From the NCBI RefSeq assembly GCF_003852515.1, contig NZ_QAJK01000071.1:1-53899 (forward strand): a stretch of 53,899 nt of DNA. Direction: 5' to 3'. The translations under genes and the position numbers were made by a program. This DNA comes from Variovorax sp. KBW07 (GTDB taxonomy: Bacteria > Pseudomonadota > Gammaproteobacteria > Burkholderiales > Burkholderiaceae_C). Position 1 is the first letter of the stretch. Every line of letters starts with the position of its first letter. Positions 1-12,731 of the stretch are shown one piece after another. The notes beneath the pieces are model-generated. The model worked only from the letters and a program-made list of their open reading frames with translations. It searched no databases and had not been told where the DNA came from.

Positions 1-2
1 GC

Positions 3-164
3 GCAGAGCACACCATCGGCGCGAGCGCCTTCAGAGCGGTCGTTGATCGGCCAATGCGAGAGCAGCGCCCTCGTGCGACTGGCATCGGGTGCTCCGCGCA
101 GCGAAATAAAGGAGGAGCGAAGCGGGGGACATTCGCGGAGCAGAGCACACCGTCGGCGTGAGCG
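3..164. repeat. Dispersed repeat element, one full and one partial copy
   Basis: A 25-base unit at 3-27 recurs at 140-164 with two mismatches (GCAGAGCACACC followed by a TCGGCG-GAGCG block). The second copy is the right end of a longer unit: GCTCCGCG at 91-98 faces its inverted complement CGCGGAGC at 134-141, around an AT-richer core containing AAATAAAGGAGGAGCG. This looks like a small non-coding interspersed repeat lying beyond the 3' end of the SDR gene. A similar GGGTGCTCC start appears at the very end of the window. No coding function is seen in 1-201. Confidence 0.5.
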
Positions 165-165
165 T

Positions 166-191
166 CGCCCTGAACAACAGAGTTCAGGGCG
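166..191 (-). terminator. Hairpin downstream of the SDR gene
   Basis: A perfect 10-bp inverted repeat (CGCCCTGAAC / GTTCAGGGCG, 6-base loop) lies 11 bases beyond the stop of the SDR gene on the minus strand. It would end the beta-oxidation operon transcript. There is no U tract after the stem on that strand (the T run comes before it), so it is either a weak or factor-assisted terminator or a 3' stabilising hairpin. Confidence 0.4.
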
Positions 192-201
192 AAAAACTGT
201 C

Positions 202-996
202 TCAGGCCCCAAGCACCACGCTGACACCGCCGTCGACAGCCAGCCACTGCCCAGTGATGTGCTTGCCAGCGTCACTCGCGTACAGCAGCGTGATGCCCTT
301 CAGGTCTTCTTCGTCACCAAGGCGGCCCAACGGCGCGGCAGCTGCCATCTTGTCCTCGCCCAGCGACTTGATCAGCCCCGCCGCCATCTTCGTCATGAAG
401 AAGCCCGGGCAGATCGCGTTCACGTTGATCCCGTACTTGCCCCACTCCGCCGCCAGCGTCTTCGTGAAGCCGATCACCGCCGTCTTCGACGTGTTGTAGG
501 CCAGCGTCTGCATCTCCGGGCCGTTGCCGTTCAGCCCCGCGATCGACGCGATGTTGATGATCCGGCCCGTCTTCTTCGGGATCATGTAGCCGTTCGCGAT
601 CTGCTGCGACAGGATGAAATAGCCGCGCACATTCAGGTTCATCACCTTGTCCCAGGCTTCCACCGGGTGCTTCTCGGCCGGCGAACCCCAGCTCGCGCCG
701 GCGTTGTTGATCAGGATGTCCACCGCACCCATGCGCTCCAGCGTTTCGTCGGCCAGGCGGCGCGTGTCTTCTTCCTTCGAGCAGTCGGCGGCGATCCAGC
801 GTGCGTCGATGCCGGCCGACTGAAGCTCGGCGGCCGCCTGCTCCAGGTCGTCCGCCTTGCGCGAGCTCAGCATGATCTTCGCGCCGGCTTCGCCGAGCGC
901 ATGGGCCATCTGCAGGCCCAGGCCGCGCGAACCGCCGGTGATGAGGGCCGTCTTGCCCGTGAGATCGAACAGTTGTTTGGTGGTGCGAGGGGTCAT
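202..996 (-). CDS. SDR-family NAD(P)-dependent oxidoreductase
   Basis: A 264-residue classical short-chain dehydrogenase/reductase, predicted cytosolic. Visible are the Rossmann motif TGGSRGLG (20-27), the structural NNAG (97-100), a Ser near 151 and the catalytic YNTSK (Tyr167, Lys171). The C terminus ends with the usual TGQWLAVDGG segment. The start is supported by GGAG seven bases upstream. It is the last gene of the minus-strand beta-oxidation operon. A role in oxidising or reducing a hydroxy/keto acyl intermediate is plausible, but the exact substrate cannot be read from the sequence. Family assignment is secure, substrate is not. Confidence 0.9.
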   Translation of the reverse strand: MTPRTTKQLFDLTGKTALITGGSRGLGLQMAHALGEAGAKIMLSSRKADDLEQAAAELQSAGIDARWIAADCSKEEDTRRLADETLERMGAVDILINNAGASWGSPAEKHPVEAWDKVMNLNVRGYFILSQQIANGYMIPKKTGRIINIASIAGLNGNGPEMQTLAYNTSKTAVIGFTKTLAAEWGKYGINVNAICPGFFMTKMAAGLIKSLGEDKMAAAAPLGRLGDEEDLKGITLLYASDAGKHITGQWLAVDGGVSVVLGA

Positions 997-1042
997 GGGA
1001 TGTCTCCGGGGTTGGATGTCTGTATGCCTGTCTGGCTCGGAT

Positions 1043-1345
1043 TCAGATCACGTAGTCCATGCACTGGCGCGCTTCACGCACCGCGCCGATGAAGGGCTTC
1101 AGCGCCACGTGCTGCGGATGGTCCGCATAGGCCGCGAGCGCGGCGGCGTCGGTGAATTCCGAATTCAGGATCAGGTCGTAGGTGGCTTCCAGGCCGGGCT
1201 GGGCAATGACCACCTCGAAGCGGTGCGTGCCGGGCGACAGCTTGGCGCAGGCGTCGAGCAAGGCCTTGGCCTTGAGCAGGTTGGTCGCCTTGTCGGCGCC
1301 TTCGGCGTGTTCCTTGAACTTCCACATCACGATGTGCTTGAGCAT
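1043..1345 (-). CDS. Dabb (stress-responsive A/B barrel) domain protein
   Basis: A 100-residue protein covering a single dimeric alpha-beta barrel (Dabb) domain. It opens with the family pattern LKHIVMWKFK and ends with a conserved HPQHVALKPF region followed by a short tail. AAGGA sits five bases before the ATG. Dabb proteins form ferredoxin-like dimers. Some are small-molecule cyclases or decarboxylases, but most are uncharacterised. Its place between the small membrane protein and the SDR gene suggests cotranscription with fatty-acid degradation. No catalytic function is assigned. Confidence 0.8.
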   Translation of the reverse strand: MLKHIVMWKFKEHAEGADKATNLLKAKALLDACAKLSPGTHRFEVVIAQPGLEATYDLILNSEFTDAAALAAYADHPQHVALKPFIGAVREARQCMDYVI

Positions 1346-1369
1346 GGCGGTCCTTCTTGTCTGTCTTGT

Positions 1370-1606
1370 CTACTTGTCGTTGAGGCGCGAGCGCACGTAG
1401 ATGAGCACCAGGCCCACGGCGGTGACGAGGCCGCCGGGCACGGCCATCGACCAGCCCAGCGCCGGGTCGGTGCGGCCGGTGGAAATGCCCAGGATCACGG
1501 TGAACAGGCCGCCGTAGATCAGTATCCAGATCCACTTCTCGAGCCGGGCATGCGGCTTCGGTGGCTTGACGGGGTTCGGGGTGTTGTCGGGTGTGGCGTT
1601 GGCCAT
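1370..1606 (-). CDS. Small two-helix membrane protein, function unknown
   Basis: A 78-residue protein starting MANATPDNTP, with a proline/lysine-rich cytosolic N terminus and two hydrophobic segments (about 26-41 and 53-71), ending in the basic tail RSRLNDK. It begins two bases after the stop of the acyl-CoA dehydrogenase gene, so it is almost certainly translated from the same mRNA. The same frame stays open far upstream inside the dehydrogenase gene, but only this 3' part looks like protein. I do not recognise a named family. It may be an accessory membrane protein of the pathway. Confidence 0.7.
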   Translation of the reverse strand: MANATPDNTPNPVKPPKPHARLEKWIWILIYGGLFTVILGISTGRTDPALGWSMAVPGGLVTAVGLVLIYVRSRLNDK

Positions 1607-1608
1607 TG

Positions 1609-3462
<1,854 letters not shown>

Positions 3463-3488
3463 GATGGGTCGTCTCTTCGGTCGTCTGT

Positions 3489-3941
3489 CTATTTCTTTGG
3501 CTCTGGCAGCGTCGCGATGGTGCCCTGCGCCAGCGCGCAGAGCTTTTCGACGCCGTCATTCACCACGAACACTTCGCAGGTGCAAACGGATTGCGATTTG
3601 CCGGTGTGCACGGCCCTGGCGCGCGCAACCAGGCGCTGGCCGAGTGCCGGCCGCACATAGTTGATCTTGAATTCGGAAGTCACCACCGGCACGCGCAATG
3701 CGGCACCGCCGGCAAAGGTCAAGGCGTTGTCGGCCATGTAGCTCACGATGCCGCCATGGGCGAAACCGTTCTGCTGCTTCAGTTGCGCGGACAGCGGCAA
3801 CTGAAGCTCGGCCTGGCCCGGCGCGAGCGCGTGCAGCTCGGCGCCGATCAGCGCACTGAACGGCTGTGCGGCAAGAACGCCGCGCCCGTATGCCAGCACG
3901 GCTTCGGGCGAGACCCCCTGGTCATGGCCCAAGCCGGCCAT
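3489..3941 (-). CDS. PaaI-type hotdog-fold acyl-CoA thioesterase
   Basis: A 150-residue single hotdog-domain protein starting MAGLGHDQGV. The PaaI/4HBT signature is visible: NGFAHGGIVSYMADNA (about residues 58-73), where the HGG segment and following acidic position form the active site. The later TSEFKINYVRPA strand is typical. It would hydrolyse acyl-CoA, releasing CoA when intermediates accumulate. The ATG lies two bases beyond the thiolase stop, so the two genes are translationally linked. The frame is open further upstream inside the thiolase gene, but homology begins only here. Confidence 0.88.
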   Translation of the reverse strand: MAGLGHDQGVSPEAVLAYGRGVLAAQPFSALIGAELHALAPGQAELQLPLSAQLKQQNGFAHGGIVSYMADNALTFAGGAALRVPVVTSEFKINYVRPALGQRLVARARAVHTGKSQSVCTCEVFVVNDGVEKLCALAQGTIATLPEPKK

Positions 3942-3943
3942 GG

Positions 3944-5119
<1,176 letters not shown>

Positions 5120-5162
5120 GGTGAGGTCCTTTGAAGATGGAAGGGAAAAGAGGTGGTGGTCG

Positions 5163-6638
5163 TCATTGCGCCGGAGCAGCGTTGGTGTTGCTCAGGAGCT
5201 GGTGATAGAAGCCGATCATCTCGCCGTAGTTGGAGATGGCCAGGCGTTCGTTGTTGCCGTGAAAGCGCGCCAGGTCTTCGCCCTTCACGCGGAACGGCGA
5301 GAAGCGGAAGACGGCGTCGCTCACCAGGCTGAAGTGGCGCGAGTCGGTGGCGGCGGTCATGAGGCCGGGGGCCACCACCGCGTCGGGGAAGCTCTGGCGC
5401 ACGGCCTGCTGGATGGCGCGGTAGCCGGTGCTGTCGGTCGGCGACACGGGCGACGGCTCCGAGTTGCCGGGGTACTGCTTGATCTTGATGTCGTCGTTGG
5501 CCAGCGTCTTGCGCAGGTGCGCCTCGACGCTCGCGATGGTGTCGCCCGGCAGGATGCGGAAATTGACGGCGGCCTCGGCGCGGCCGGGCAGCACGTTGTC
5601 CTTGTTGCCGGCGCGCACGATGGTCAGCGCGGTGGTGGTGCGCAGCATGGCGTTGCTGCTCGGGCTCTTCTCGAGCTGGCCGCGCACCAATGCCTCGGTG
5701 AGCCACAGGTTGGACAGCATCACGCGGTTGACGCCGCTCATTTCGGGCGCGAGCGCACCGAACATCTGGCCGGCCACGCCCTTGATGCCGCCGGGCATCG
5801 GGTTGGCTTCGAGCCGTGCCAGCGCCGCGCTCATGCTGCCGATGGCGCTGTGCTGCGGCGGCATCGACGAATGGCCGGGGGCGGTGTCGAGCGACAGGAA
5901 GAAAGTGCCGTAGCCCTTCTCGGCCAGGCCGATGAGCGCCGCCGGCTTCGACAGGCCGGGCAGCACGCCGTCGAGCACCAGCAGGCCTTCGTCGAGCACC
6001 CAGTCCAGGCGCACGTTGCGCGACTTGAGCAGCTCGGCAATGGGCAGCGCGCCGCGCAGGCCGCTGACTTCTTCGTCGTCGCCCATCACCAGGTAGACGG
6101 TCTGCCTGGGCTTGAAGCCGCTGCCGATGAGAAGCTCGATGGCCTCCATCTGCGCGAAAAGATTGCTCTTGTTGTCGAGCGTGCCGCGGCCCCACACGAA
6201 GCCGTCCTTGATCTCGCCGGCGAAGGGGTCGACGGTCCAGGCCTTTTCGGTGCCGGGGGCAATGGGCACCATGTCCTGGTGCGCCATCAGCGCGATGGGC
6301 TTGGCGGACGGGTCGGTGCCGGTCCATGTGTAGAGCAGCGCCTTCTGGCCGACCACTTCCTTCTTCAGGGTGGCGTGGACCTTGGGGAATTGCTGCGCCA
6401 GGTAAGCGTGCAGCTTGTCGAACTCGGCCAGGTTGGCGGCCGAGTCGTCAAGGCTGGAAACGGTGCGGAACGTGATTGCCGTGGACAGCCGCTGGGCGGC
6501 TGCCTGCAAGTCGACGTTCAGCTTGGGGGCTGGCGCCACCGCCAGTTGCTGCGATGGCGTGGTCCAGGTCTTGACCGCCACGGCGGCCACCAGCAAGACG
6601 ATTGCCAGCAGCAGCCCGAGGAAGATGCGTTTCAACAT
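5163..6638 (-). CDS. Membrane-anchored M20-family peptidase, PM20D1-like
   Basis: A 491-residue zinc metallopeptidase of family M20. Residues about 4-22 form one hydrophobic helix with a basic start (MLKR), so the enzyme is probably anchored and faces the periplasm. Metal ligands are visible: His120-x-Asp122 (AHQDM), Asp155 (GTLDN) and the Glu pair 189-190 (GDDEE). The organisation resembles the carboxypeptidase S/PM20D1 subgroup. Mammalian PM20D1 makes and cleaves N-fatty-acyl amino acids. Its place in a beta-oxidation operon, 20 bases after the FadB-like gene, suggests release of fatty acids from lipo-amino acids. That substrate is inference. Confidence 0.88.
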   Translation of the reverse strand: MLKRIFLGLLLAIVLLVAAVAVKTWTTPSQQLAVAPAPKLNVDLQAAAQRLSTAITFRTVSSLDDSAANLAEFDKLHAYLAQQFPKVHATLKKEVVGQKALLYTWTGTDPSAKPIALMAHQDMVPIAPGTEKAWTVDPFAGEIKDGFVWGRGTLDNKSNLFAQMEAIELLIGSGFKPRQTVYLVMGDDEEVSGLRGALPIAELLKSRNVRLDWVLDEGLLVLDGVLPGLSKPAALIGLAEKGYGTFFLSLDTAPGHSSMPPQHSAIGSMSAALARLEANPMPGGIKGVAGQMFGALAPEMSGVNRVMLSNLWLTEALVRGQLEKSPSSNAMLRTTTALTIVRAGNKDNVLPGRAEAAVNFRILPGDTIASVEAHLRKTLANDDIKIKQYPGNSEPSPVSPTDSTGYRAIQQAVRQSFPDAVVAPGLMTAATDSRHFSLVSDAVFRFSPFRVKGEDLARFHGNNERLAISNYGEMIGFYHQLLSNTNAAPAQ

Positions 6639-6658
6639 GGGCGGTCAGTGCTCCTGGA

Positions 6659-8764
<2,106 letters not shown>

Positions 8765-8823
8765 GCTGCGTTCCTTGGTGTGTGAAGAAAAAGAAGAAAA
8801 AGCACGAGTGTTCTTTTTCGGGG

Positions 8824-8851
8824 ATTTTAGGCGTTTGTCGCGACGCAACAA
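8824..8851 (-). promoter_or_regulatory. Probable sigma-70 promoter of the beta-oxidation operon
   Basis: On the minus strand TAAAAT (8829-8824) is a 5/6 match to the -10 box. It is preceded, across 16 bases, by TTGTTG (8851-8846) as a weak -35. The expected transcript start near 8817 leaves a leader of about 50 bases before the FadB-like ATG. The beginning of that leader can fold by a 7-bp stem (GAAAAAG / CTTTTTC at 8796-8819). The position directly after the livF terminator supports independent transcription. Confidence 0.4.
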
Positions 8852-8879
8852 TGGCACGCAGTCGCTGCCGAGACAAGAG

Positions 8880-8905
8880 GGAATCCGGGGCGTGGCCCGG
8901 ATTCC
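8880..8905 (-). terminator. Terminator after livF
   Basis: A perfect 10-bp stem (GGAATCCGGG / CCCGGATTCC) with a six-base loop lies eight bases after the livF stop on the minus strand. It is followed by the pyrimidine-rich CTCTTGTCTC. It should end the liv transcript before the fad operon promoter. Confidence 0.6.
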
Positions 8906-8912
8906 GCGGGGA

Positions 8913-9608
8913 TCAAACCTCCAGCCACTCCTTGCGGGTGGTGGCGTCGGCACGCAGGCTGTCGGGCGTGCCGTCGAACACGATGCTGCCATGGCCCATG
9001 ACCAGCGCGCGATCGGAAATCTGCATGGCGATGGTGAGCTTCTGCTCGATCAGCAGCACCGAGATGCCCTTGTCCTTGAGCGTGCGTAGGTACTGCCCCA
9101 CCAGCTCGACGATCTTGGGCGCAAGGCCCTCGGTCGGCTCGTCGATGATGATCAGGTCGGGGTCGCCCATGAGCGTGCGGCACAGCGTGAGCATCTGCTG
9201 CTCGCCACCCGACAGCACGCCGGCTTCGGTGTGCTGGCGCTCCTTCAGGCGCGGGAACATGGCATACATGTCGTCGAACTGCCAGCGGCTTCCCTTGCCG
9301 TTGCCCTTTTGCCCCAGCAGCAGGTTCTGGTGCACCGTGAGCTTGGGGAAGATGTCGCGGTTCTCCGGCACGTAGCCGATGCCGCAGTGCGCGATCTCAT
9401 AGGCCTTGCGGCGCAGGATGTCCTGCCCCTTCCAGTGCAGTCTGCCCTCGGCATGCACCAGGCCCATGATGGCCTTGGCGGTGGTGGAGCGGCCCGAGCC
9501 GTTGCGGCCCAGCAGCGCCACGATTTCGCCAGGGTTCACGTCGAAGGAAACGCCATGCAGCACATGGCTCTTGCCGTAGTAGGCGTGGATGTCTTGAAGC
9601 TTCAGCAT
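8913..9608 (-). CDS. livF: Liv-type ABC transporter ATP-binding protein (LivF)
   Basis: A 231-residue ATPase of the branched-chain amino-acid / small organic acid importer family, acting at the inner membrane with LivG, LivH and LivM. Signature LSGGE (132-136), Walker B IIIDEP with Glu157, and the D-loop region are intact. The Walker A reads GRNGSGRSTT, so the invariant lysine is replaced by Arg40. The codon is clearly CGC, and the neighbouring LivG has the normal lysine. The gene starts one base after the livG stop. The substrate is not known; flanking fatty-acid genes suggest an acyl or carboxylic compound as well as amino acids. Confidence 0.93.
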   Translation of the reverse strand: MLKLQDIHAYYGKSHVLHGVSFDVNPGEIVALLGRNGSGRSTTAKAIMGLVHAEGRLHWKGQDILRRKAYEIAHCGIGYVPENRDIFPKLTVHQNLLLGQKGNGKGSRWQFDDMYAMFPRLKERQHTEAGVLSGGEQQMLTLCRTLMGDPDLIIIDEPTEGLAPKIVELVGQYLRTLKDKGISVLLIEQKLTIAMQISDRALVMGHGSIVFDGTPDSLRADATTRKEWLEV

Positions 9609-9609
9609 G

Positions 9610-10380
9610 TCAGTGTCCTGCTCCCTGTGCGTCGGCTACCGAGGAGCCCAGGTAGGCCTCCTGCACGCGCGCATTCGCACGCACCGCGGCCGGCGTGTCG
9701 AAGGCGATGACCTCGCCATACACCACCACCGCGATCTTGTCGGCCAGCCCGAAGACCACGCCCATGTCGTGCTCGACCGTGAGCAGTGTCTTGCCGACCG
9801 TGACGTGCTTGATGAGCGAGATGAAGTGCGAGGTCTCGGTCTTGCTCATGCCCGCCGTGGGCTCGTCCAGCAGGATGACGTTGGCACCGCCCGCGATGGT
9901 CACGCCGATTTCCAGCGCACGCTGTTCGGCGTACGTGAGGTTGACCGCGTGCACGTCGCGCTTGCGCTCCAGCCCGATCTGGCGAACCAGCTCTTCGGTG
10001 CGCTCGTTGGCGTCGTCCAGGTTCGAGAGAAAGCGCAGGAAGGTGTACTTGTAGCCCAGGCTCCACAGCACGCCGCAGCGCAGGTTCTCGAAGACCGTCA
10101 GCTTCGGGAAGATGTTGGTGATCTGGAAGCTGCGCGACAGGCCCAGGCGGTTGATCTCGTACGGCTTCATGCCGTCGATGCGCTGGCCGTTCAGCAGCAC
10201 TTCGCCGCTGCTGGGGGCCAGGCGCCCGCTGATCAGGTTGAACAGCGTGGACTTGCCCGCGCCGTTCGGCCCGATGATGGCGATGCGCTCGCCCGCGTTC
10301 ACCGCCAGGTCGACACCACGGATGATGTCGGTCTTGCCAAAGCTCTTTCGCAGGTCCTTGAGTTCGAGTGAATAGGTCAT
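9610..10380 (-). CDS. livG: Liv-type ABC transporter ATP-binding protein (LivG)
   Basis: A 256-residue ATPase with a canonical Walker A GPNGAGKST (37-45), the LivG-type LSRSFQITNIFPKLTV Q-loop region, and a Walker B VILLDEPTAGM. The usual LSGGQ signature is altered: the ABC signature region reads NLTYAEQRALEIG, which is common in LivG proteins. It pairs with LivF to power the permease. It overlaps livM by four bases (ATGA) and is followed by livF after one base, so the subunits are co-translated. Confidence 0.94.
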   Translation of the reverse strand: MTYSLELKDLRKSFGKTDIIRGVDLAVNAGERIAIIGPNGAGKSTLFNLISGRLAPSSGEVLLNGQRIDGMKPYEINRLGLSRSFQITNIFPKLTVFENLRCGVLWSLGYKYTFLRFLSNLDDANERTEELVRQIGLERKRDVHAVNLTYAEQRALEIGVTIAGGANVILLDEPTAGMSKTETSHFISLIKHVTVGKTLLTVEHDMGVVFGLADKIAVVVYGEVIAFDTPAAVRANARVQEAYLGSSVADAQGAGH

Positions 10381-11693
10381 GCCGTCTCCCGTCGCTTCAT
10401 TTCGGCTTCAATTTCTTCTTGTGCCTGGCCCCAGACGCGGGCAAAGCGCCGGCGCACGACTTCGAAAACGCCCAGGCCCACGGCCAGCAACGCGCAGGCA
10501 ATGACCCAGCTGGTGGCCGACGAGGTGTCGAGCGTCAGGCCCGCGAACGGCACCGTCGGGCCGAGCGCCGCGTTCAGCTGCATGTGATAGATCATCTCGA
10601 CGATGGCCGCCGCGCCCGCCAGCATGATGGCCGCGCCGATGAACAGGCCCACGTAGAGCAGGTAGAAGCGCTTGATTTTTCCGAACAGCGCCACGCGCAC
10701 GTTCATCATGATCAGGCTGGCCACGCCGCCCGGCGCGAACATCACCATCAGCAGGAACACCAGGCCCACGTACAGCAGCCAGGCCTTGCTGAGTTCGGAC
10801 AGCAGCACCAGCGCGAACACCAGCAGTGCCGCGCCGATGATCGGCCCGAAGAAGAAGGTGGCGCCGCCCAGGAAGGTGAACAGCAGGTAGCTGCCCGAGC
10901 GCAGCCCGTTCAGGCTGTCGGCCGCGTTGACGATCTCGAAGTTGATGGCCGCCAGGCCGCCGCCGATGCCCGCGAAGAAGCCCGCGATGATGAAGGCGAA
11001 GTAGCGCACGCGCTGCGTGTTGTAGCCAATGAACTCCACCCGTTCCGGGTTGTCGCGCACCGCATTCAGCATGCGGCCCAGCGGCGTGCCGGTGAAGGCG
11101 AACATCAGGCCGGTGCAGATGAAGCAGTACACCGCGATCAGGTAATACACCTGGTTCTGCGGCCCGAAGTTGATGCCGAAGAACGATGCGCCGTACACGC
11201 GGTTGGACGTGATGCCGCCTTCGCCGCCGAAGAAGCTGGGGAACATCAGCGCCATCGCGGCCACCAGCTCGCCCAGGCCGAGCGTGATCATCGCGAAGGT
11301 GGTGCCCGACTTCTTGGTCGACACGTAGCCGAACAGCACGGCGAAGAACATGCCGCCAAGGCCGCCCACCAGCGGGATCAGCACCAGCGGAATCGGCAGC
11401 TTGCCGGCGCTGGCCAGGTTCATCGCGTGGATGGCGATGAACGAGCCCAGGCCCACGTACACCGCGTGCCCGAAGCTGAGCATGCCGCCCTGACCCAGCA
11501 GGATGTTGTAGCTCAGGCAGATGATGATGAGGTAGCCGATCTGCGACAGCATGGTCAGCGCCAGGCTGCTGGTGAAGATCATCGGGGCGACGATCAGCAG
11601 CAAGGCGAACATCGACCAGATCAGGATGCGCCCGATGTTCAGGGGCTTGAAGCGGTAGTACCGCGTGGGTGTCGATTGGGTTGCGGTGGTCAT
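10377..11693 (-). CDS. livM: Liv-type ABC transporter permease (LivM) with C-terminal extension
   Basis: A 438-residue integral membrane permease, about 100 residues longer than a typical LivM. The core with repeated hydrophobic helices includes the family segments YNILLGQGGMLSFGHA and FAFIIAGFFAGIGG. After the normal end (RVALFGKIKR) come two more hydrophobic helices (about 333-357 and 389-409), then a charged cytosolic tail QAQEEIEAEMKRRE. With LivH it forms the translocation path in the inner membrane. It starts four bases after livH and overlaps livG. Confidence 0.92.
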   Translation of the reverse strand: MTTATQSTPTRYYRFKPLNIGRILIWSMFALLLIVAPMIFTSSLALTMLSQIGYLIIICLSYNILLGQGGMLSFGHAVYVGLGSFIAIHAMNLASAGKLPIPLVLIPLVGGLGGMFFAVLFGYVSTKKSGTTFAMITLGLGELVAAMALMFPSFFGGEGGITSNRVYGASFFGINFGPQNQVYYLIAVYCFICTGLMFAFTGTPLGRMLNAVRDNPERVEFIGYNTQRVRYFAFIIAGFFAGIGGGLAAINFEIVNAADSLNGLRSGSYLLFTFLGGATFFFGPIIGAALLVFALVLLSELSKAWLLYVGLVFLLMVMFAPGGVASLIMMNVRVALFGKIKRFYLLYVGLFIGAAIMLAGAAAIVEMIYHMQLNAALGPTVPFAGLTLDTSSATSWVIACALLAVGLGVFEVVRRRFARVWGQAQEEIEAEMKRRETA

Positions 11694-11697
11694 GGCG

Positions 11698-12651
11698 TCA
11701 GTCCTCCCGGGTTCCGAGAAGACCCTTGGGCCTGAAGATGAGGATCAGCACCAGGAACAGGTACGGAAGAATGGGCGCCACCTGCGAGATCGTGAGCTTG
11801 AGCAGCTCGTAGCCGAAGGTCTGCTCGGTCACCGCCATGCCCAGGGCCTGCAGGCCGGTCGCGAGCGACTGGTCCATGGCCACGGCAAAGGTCTGCACCA
11901 CGCCGATGATCAGCGACGACAGGAAGGCGCCGGCCAGCGAGCCCATGCCACCGACCACCACCACCACGAAGATGATGGAGCCGACCGAACCCGCCATGGC
12001 CGGCTCGGTGACGTAGGTGTTGCCGCCGACCACGCCCGCCAGGCCGGCAAGCGCGGCACCGCCGCCGAACACCAGCATGAAGACGCGCGGCACGTTGTGG
12101 CCCAGCGCCTCGACCATGTCGGGGTGCTTCAGCGCCGCCTGGATGACCAGGCCGATGCGCGTGCGCGTGAGCAGCAGCCACACCGAGATGAGCATCAGCA
12201 CCGCCACCAGCATGATGAACGAGCGCGACTTGGGGAACTGCGTTCCGTACAGCGTGAACAGCGGGCCCTGCAGTGCCGTCGGCAGGCCGTACGGCACCGT
12301 GGAGCGGCCCCAGACCAGCTGGACGATTTCAAGAATCAGGTAGGAAAGGCCGAACGTCACCAGCAGCTCGGGCACGTGGCCGAACTTGTGCACGCGGCGC
12401 AGGCAGTAGCGCTCGAAGGCCGCCCCCAGGGCGAACACCAGCAGCGGCGCAATGAAGAGCGCCGGCCAGAACCCCAGGATGCCCGACAGCGTGTAGGCGA
12501 AATAGGCACCCAGCATGTAGAAGCTGGCGTGCGCGAAATTGAGCACACCCATCATGCTGAAGATCAGCGTGAGGCCCGAGCTCAGCATGAACAACAGCAA
12601 GCCGTAGCTGACGCCGTTGAGCAGCGAGATGACGAAGAATTCGACGTTCAT
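11698..12651 (-). CDS. livH: Liv-type ABC transporter permease (LivH)
   Basis: A 317-residue polytopic inner-membrane permease. It opens with FFVISLLNGVSYGLLLFMLSSG-type sequence and contains the conserved NFAHASFYMLGAY segment and the coupling region VVVVVGGMGSLAGA. The length is normal for LivH. It is the first gene of the transporter set after the terminator at 12671-12706. Expression must therefore come from read-through of the upstream substrate-binding gene or from a promoter in the 80-base gap, where I see no strong one. Confidence 0.93.
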   Translation of the reverse strand: MNVEFFVISLLNGVSYGLLLFMLSSGLTLIFSMMGVLNFAHASFYMLGAYFAYTLSGILGFWPALFIAPLLVFALGAAFERYCLRRVHKFGHVPELLVTFGLSYLILEIVQLVWGRSTVPYGLPTALQGPLFTLYGTQFPKSRSFIMLVAVLMLISVWLLLTRTRIGLVIQAALKHPDMVEALGHNVPRVFMLVFGGGAALAGLAGVVGGNTYVTEPAMAGSVGSIIFVVVVVGGMGSLAGAFLSSLIIGVVQTFAVAMDQSLATGLQALGMAVTEQTFGYELLKLTISQVAPILPYLFLVLILIFRPKGLLGTRED

Positions 12652-12670
12652 CGGTCTTTCGTGTCAGTTG

Positions 12671-12706
12671 AAAAAAGAAAAAGGCCCGAGTGTTGAAGTC
12701 GGGCCT
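12671..12706 (-). terminator. Intrinsic terminator between substrate-binding gene and livH
   Basis: On the minus strand AGGCCCGA / TCGGGCCT forms an 8-bp stem with a nine-base loop, followed by TTTTTCTTTTTT. This is a textbook Rho-independent terminator, 25 bases after the stop of the substrate-binding gene. It probably lowers permease and ATPase expression relative to the abundant binding protein. Confidence 0.85.
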
Positions 12707-12731
12707 CGACCGCTTTGGCGCGTTCCCGGAT

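Noticed and set aside
43-1092. Plus-strand open frame across the start of the window
   Set aside because: It covers the repeat and runs antisense to the SDR gene; the composition is Arg/His-rich with no family resemblance.
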